Under the pieces are notes generated by a model. That model was not told where the DNA came from. It did not search any database and saw only the letters and a list, made by a program, of their open reading frames with translations. From JALQUL01 sp964556425 (lineage in GTDB: Bacteria > Pseudomonadota > Gammaproteobacteria > Burkholderiales > Burkholderiaceae_C): DNA of 7,593 bases. The stretch lies in assembly GCA_964556425.1 (NCBI GenBank), contig CAZKWC010000100.1, forward strand, positions 1 to 7,593, read 5' to 3'. Each line of letters opens with the position of its first letter. Position 1 is the stretch's first letter. Shown one piece after another: positions 6,214 to 7,593 of the stretch. A program made the position numbers and the translations under genes.

Positions 6214-6526
6214 AACCATTAAATTTCGGCTCTTCACCAGTAGTAAGTATTTCAATCTCTTTTCCTTTGAGATTTTTCCAAGTAAAGATGCAAGGAGCAA
6301 GGCCAGAACCCGCACATTCCTTTGTTTCAATCCATCCCCTTTGTTTTAAATCTTGAGCCATGTAATCAAAAGATTCTTGCTCTTGCCCAACCGGCTTCCA
6401 ACCTTCTTTAATTAAAATAGATCTTACTTTTGCATAAGGTGTACCAGATTTTATTTGTGGATTCGCCTGAGCATGTGCAATTGCTGGCAAGACAACAAGG
6501 ACCAATAGTTTAAGAAAGTTTTTCAT
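6206..6526 (-). CDS. Small secreted (periplasmic) protein of unknown function with two cysteines
   Basis: The 106-residue product has a clear Sec signal peptide: MKNFLK, then the hydrophobic run LLVLVVLPAIA, then AHA|QA with cleavage after residue 19. The mature part of about 87 residues begins with NPQIKSGTPYAKVRSILIKEGWKP (22-45), a small-protein motif in which a polar turn is followed by a helix and GWKP. It continues through QRGWIETKECAGSGLAPCIFTWKN (62-85), with Cys71 and Cys79 eight residues apart and able to form a periplasmic disulphide, to KEIEILTTGEEP. Similar short exported proteins of unknown role occur in many proteobacteria to my recollection; I know no function. The ATG is preceded by AGG eight bases upstream (complement of 6535-6537). 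It is isolated between two decayed genes, yet its frame is intact, which suggests it is still under selection or recently arrived. Confidence 0.75.
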   Translation of the reverse strand: MKNFLKLLVLVVLPAIAHAQANPQIKSGTPYAKVRSILIKEGWKPVGQEQESFDYMAQDLKQRGWIETKECAGSGLAPCIFTWKNLKGKEIEILTTGEEPKFNGFR

Positions 6527-6540
6527 AATTTTTACCTATT

Positions 6541-6735
6541 AATTTAAAATTTAAATGTCACATAAAATTTAGTAAAAAGATTATTTAAACTACAAAAAAC
6601 AACTATTAATTGATTTTTATTAAAAATAATAATTAATAATAGTTTATATTGCAAATTTTTAAAAATTAAATATACTCTATTTTTATAAAAATAAATATAA
6701 AAATTTATATTATTATTTTTCTGGGTTCATTATAA
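6541..6735. other. Extremely AT-rich stretch with consecutive palindromes
   Basis: This is the upstream region of the minus-strand secreted-protein gene and of the broken plus-strand gene, almost free of G and C. Three palindromes stand nearly end to end: AATTTTTAAAAATT (6654-6667), TATTTTTATAAAAATA (6678-6693) and AATATAAA-AA-TTTATATT (6694-6711). Such DNA is easily melted or bent and is a typical target of H-NS-like silencers. There is no coding capacity; promoters are likely here but too ambiguous in this composition to place. Confidence 0.6.
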
Positions 6736-7134
6736 AAAATCTATTTAAAATCATTAGTATTAATTTATTGTCTGACTATAGCTGGTTTTGCGCAAAGTGC
6801 TCAAGGGATATGGATTGAGGGTGTTGGACAGGGCAACCTCGAATATTTTATTGATAATAAATCTGTCAGACTTTATATAAGCTGTAATACTACTAGTGGT
6901 TCGGTTGATGCTATTTCCGAAGTTTCATTTATTATCAACGGTAAAGAAGTTAAATAATTTAAACTTATTGTTAGTGCTTATGATTATCATGGCCCATTTG
7001 ATGCGGATAGCAGAGTAATTCCAGACAATTTCAAATCGTTACTAACGGCACCACGAAAATTTGATGCGATTGTTAAAGTGAATAACACCGCCATTGTTTT
7101 ACCTAACAAAGTCAACAGCATTGTTAAAAGCTAG
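6736..7134 (+). pseudogene. Broken gene for a small secreted protein of unknown family
   Basis: One reading frame runs as a plausible protein from 6736 to the TAG at 7132-7134 with a single interruption, a TAA at 6955-6957. It starts like a signal peptide (KIYLKSLVLIYCLTIAGFAQ, then SAQGIW), but the frame has no ATG, GTG or TTG before the mature part and is closed by a TAA at 6733-6735. The first half includes QGNLEYFIDNKSVRLYISCN and VSFIINGKEVK before the stop; the second half reads FKLIVSAYDYHGPFDADSR, PDNFKSLL and KFDAIVKVNNTAIVLP. Without the stop the product would be about 130 residues. A single change (for example CAA or GAA to TAA) would explain the internal stop. I do not recognise the family; it is not a paralogue of the neighbouring minus-strand secreted protein. 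Stop read-through or an unusual start would be needed for expression, so I call it a pseudogene. Confidence 0.7.
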
Positions 7135-7251
7135 GGTCAAGTCTTACATTACGACATTTAAAAGCAAATGGACTGAGTTGCAAAGCTAAATTTACCTTGG
7201 CTCAGAGCCTTTTATCAAAACATGCAAAAGTTGTTCTAAAAGAAGCCAGCC
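7135..7251. other. Short non-coding spacer with one palindrome
   Basis: No open frame here looks like protein. The 11-bp palindrome GGCTCAGAGCC (7199-7209) followed by TTTTATC could form only a very small hairpin, so a terminator role is doubtful. Confidence 0.3.
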
Positions 7252-7456
7252 TTAATCGAAGTTCCTAAAGCACAGCGCTGAGCAGGAAAAATAGCATTCA
7301 CAGATTTTGCAAAAACCTACAACAAACAAGAGACTGCCGCACGAGCCTACCTATCAGGACATCACATCATAGCGACGATAGCGGAAAGCGATTGCGAATT
7401 ACTTTAATGCACACTATGCCACGATTAGCCGATGGGTGAAAGGATATGAAGGCTAG
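7252..7456 (+). pseudogene. Degraded helix-turn-helix module, RAYT-transposase-like C-terminus (copy 2)
   Basis: The frame LIEVPKAQR is interrupted by TGA (7279-7281, where copy 1 has CGA) and continues AGKIAFTDFAKTYNKQETAARAYLSGHH. A 13-nt insertion at 7385-7397 relative to copy 1 then shifts the frame, after which IANYFNAHYATISRWVKGYEG follows to a TAG at 7454-7456. This tail is the complete second half of a helix-turn-helix (HYATISRWVK), the part copy 1 lacks, and is what suggests a RAYT-type C-terminal domain. Over 127 ungapped positions (6046-6172 against 7258-7384) I count 22 mismatches. No catalytic transposase domain is seen upstream. It is non-functional as it stands. Confidence 0.7.
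7258..7384 (+). repeat. Diverged direct repeat, right copy (partner at 6046-6172)
   Basis: Same-orientation partner of the 6046-6172 segment, 1212 bp downstream. The two copies bracket the small secreted-protein gene, the AT-rich stretch and the broken secreted-protein gene. Confidence 0.85.
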
Positions 7457-7593
7457 GTTTAGATATGTTGTGATGCAAAATTTGACGCCCAATAAGTCCG
7501 CCTCCAATTCCTCATAATGCCTTTTCGTGATACATTATGAACCGCTTGATTCACCCCAGATACTGTTCCTTAGTCGATAAACTAAAGTTTTAT
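7457..7593. other. Window-end stretch without recognisable gene
   Basis: No gene can be supported. On the minus strand a short open frame (about 7569 down to 7459) reads like protein in part (SGVNQAVHNVSRKGIMRNWRR) and ends at a TAA, but it has no convincing start and I do not recognise it. It may be another remnant of mobile-element coding sequence continuing the decayed region. Confidence 0.25.

Noticed and set aside
5995..6526. Toxin-antitoxin pair formed by the HTH open frame and the neighbouring small gene
   Set aside because: The genes converge and overlap tail to tail, and the partner has a Sec signal peptide; neither fits a standard toxin-antitoxin operon.
7199..7215. Terminator at the GGCTCAGAGCC palindrome
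   Set aside because: At most a three-base-pair stem remains once a loop is allowed, and the T-run is short.
5995..7456. CRISPR-like or tandem repeat array
   Set aside because: There are only two copies, 1.2 kb apart and diverged; no regular spacing or short identical repeats.

Overview
The window looks like chromosomal DNA of an AT-rich Gram-negative proteobacterium. Supporting this are an outer-membrane beta-barrel protein with a Sec signal peptide and a C-terminal Phe, a RlhA protein that aligns along its length with the E. coli protein as I remember it, and a phenylalanine hydroxylase very close to the Chromobacterium violaceum enzyme as I remember it. Beta- or gammaproteobacteria fit; I cannot assign a genus. 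TTA is the favoured Leu codon even in the gene that looks most highly expressed, so low GC is a long-standing trait of the host.

Left part (1-5734), ordinary conserved genes: rlhA (+) encodes the 23S rRNA C2501 hydroxylation factor. It converges on a nitroreductase gene (-), and a 15-bp hairpin lies between them that can terminate transcription from both sides. An approximately 500-bp AT-rich regulatory region follows, rich in inverted repeats. Then comes a small porin-like outer-membrane protein (+) with a good promoter, a strong ribosome binding site and two hairpins behind it, the second a textbook terminator. Next is the phhA-phhB pair (+): phenylalanine 4-monooxygenase turns Phe into Tyr, and pterin-4a-carbinolamine dehydratase regenerates its pterin cofactor. 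A palindrome with the geometry of a TyrR-type box sits in front of phhA, and a FadR/PdhR-like palindrome sits just behind phhB.

Right part (about 5735-7593), an eroded accessory region: it holds two diverged copies of one helix-turn-helix module (127 aligned positions, 22 mismatches by hand count), 1.2 kb apart. The module resembles the C-terminus of RAYT-type (Y1/REP-associated) transposase-like proteins. Copy 1 is open but loses its recognition helix; copy 2 has a stop and a 13-nt frameshifting insertion. Between them lie a small intact secreted-protein gene (-), an extremely AT-rich palindromic stretch, and a broken secreted-protein gene (+) with no start codon and one internal stop. I read this as a decayed mobile-element-associated cassette. 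I see no CRISPR array, tRNA, rRNA or recognisable intact defence system. The least explained parts are the repeated module, the two secreted-protein genes it brackets, and the orphan palindrome after phhB.
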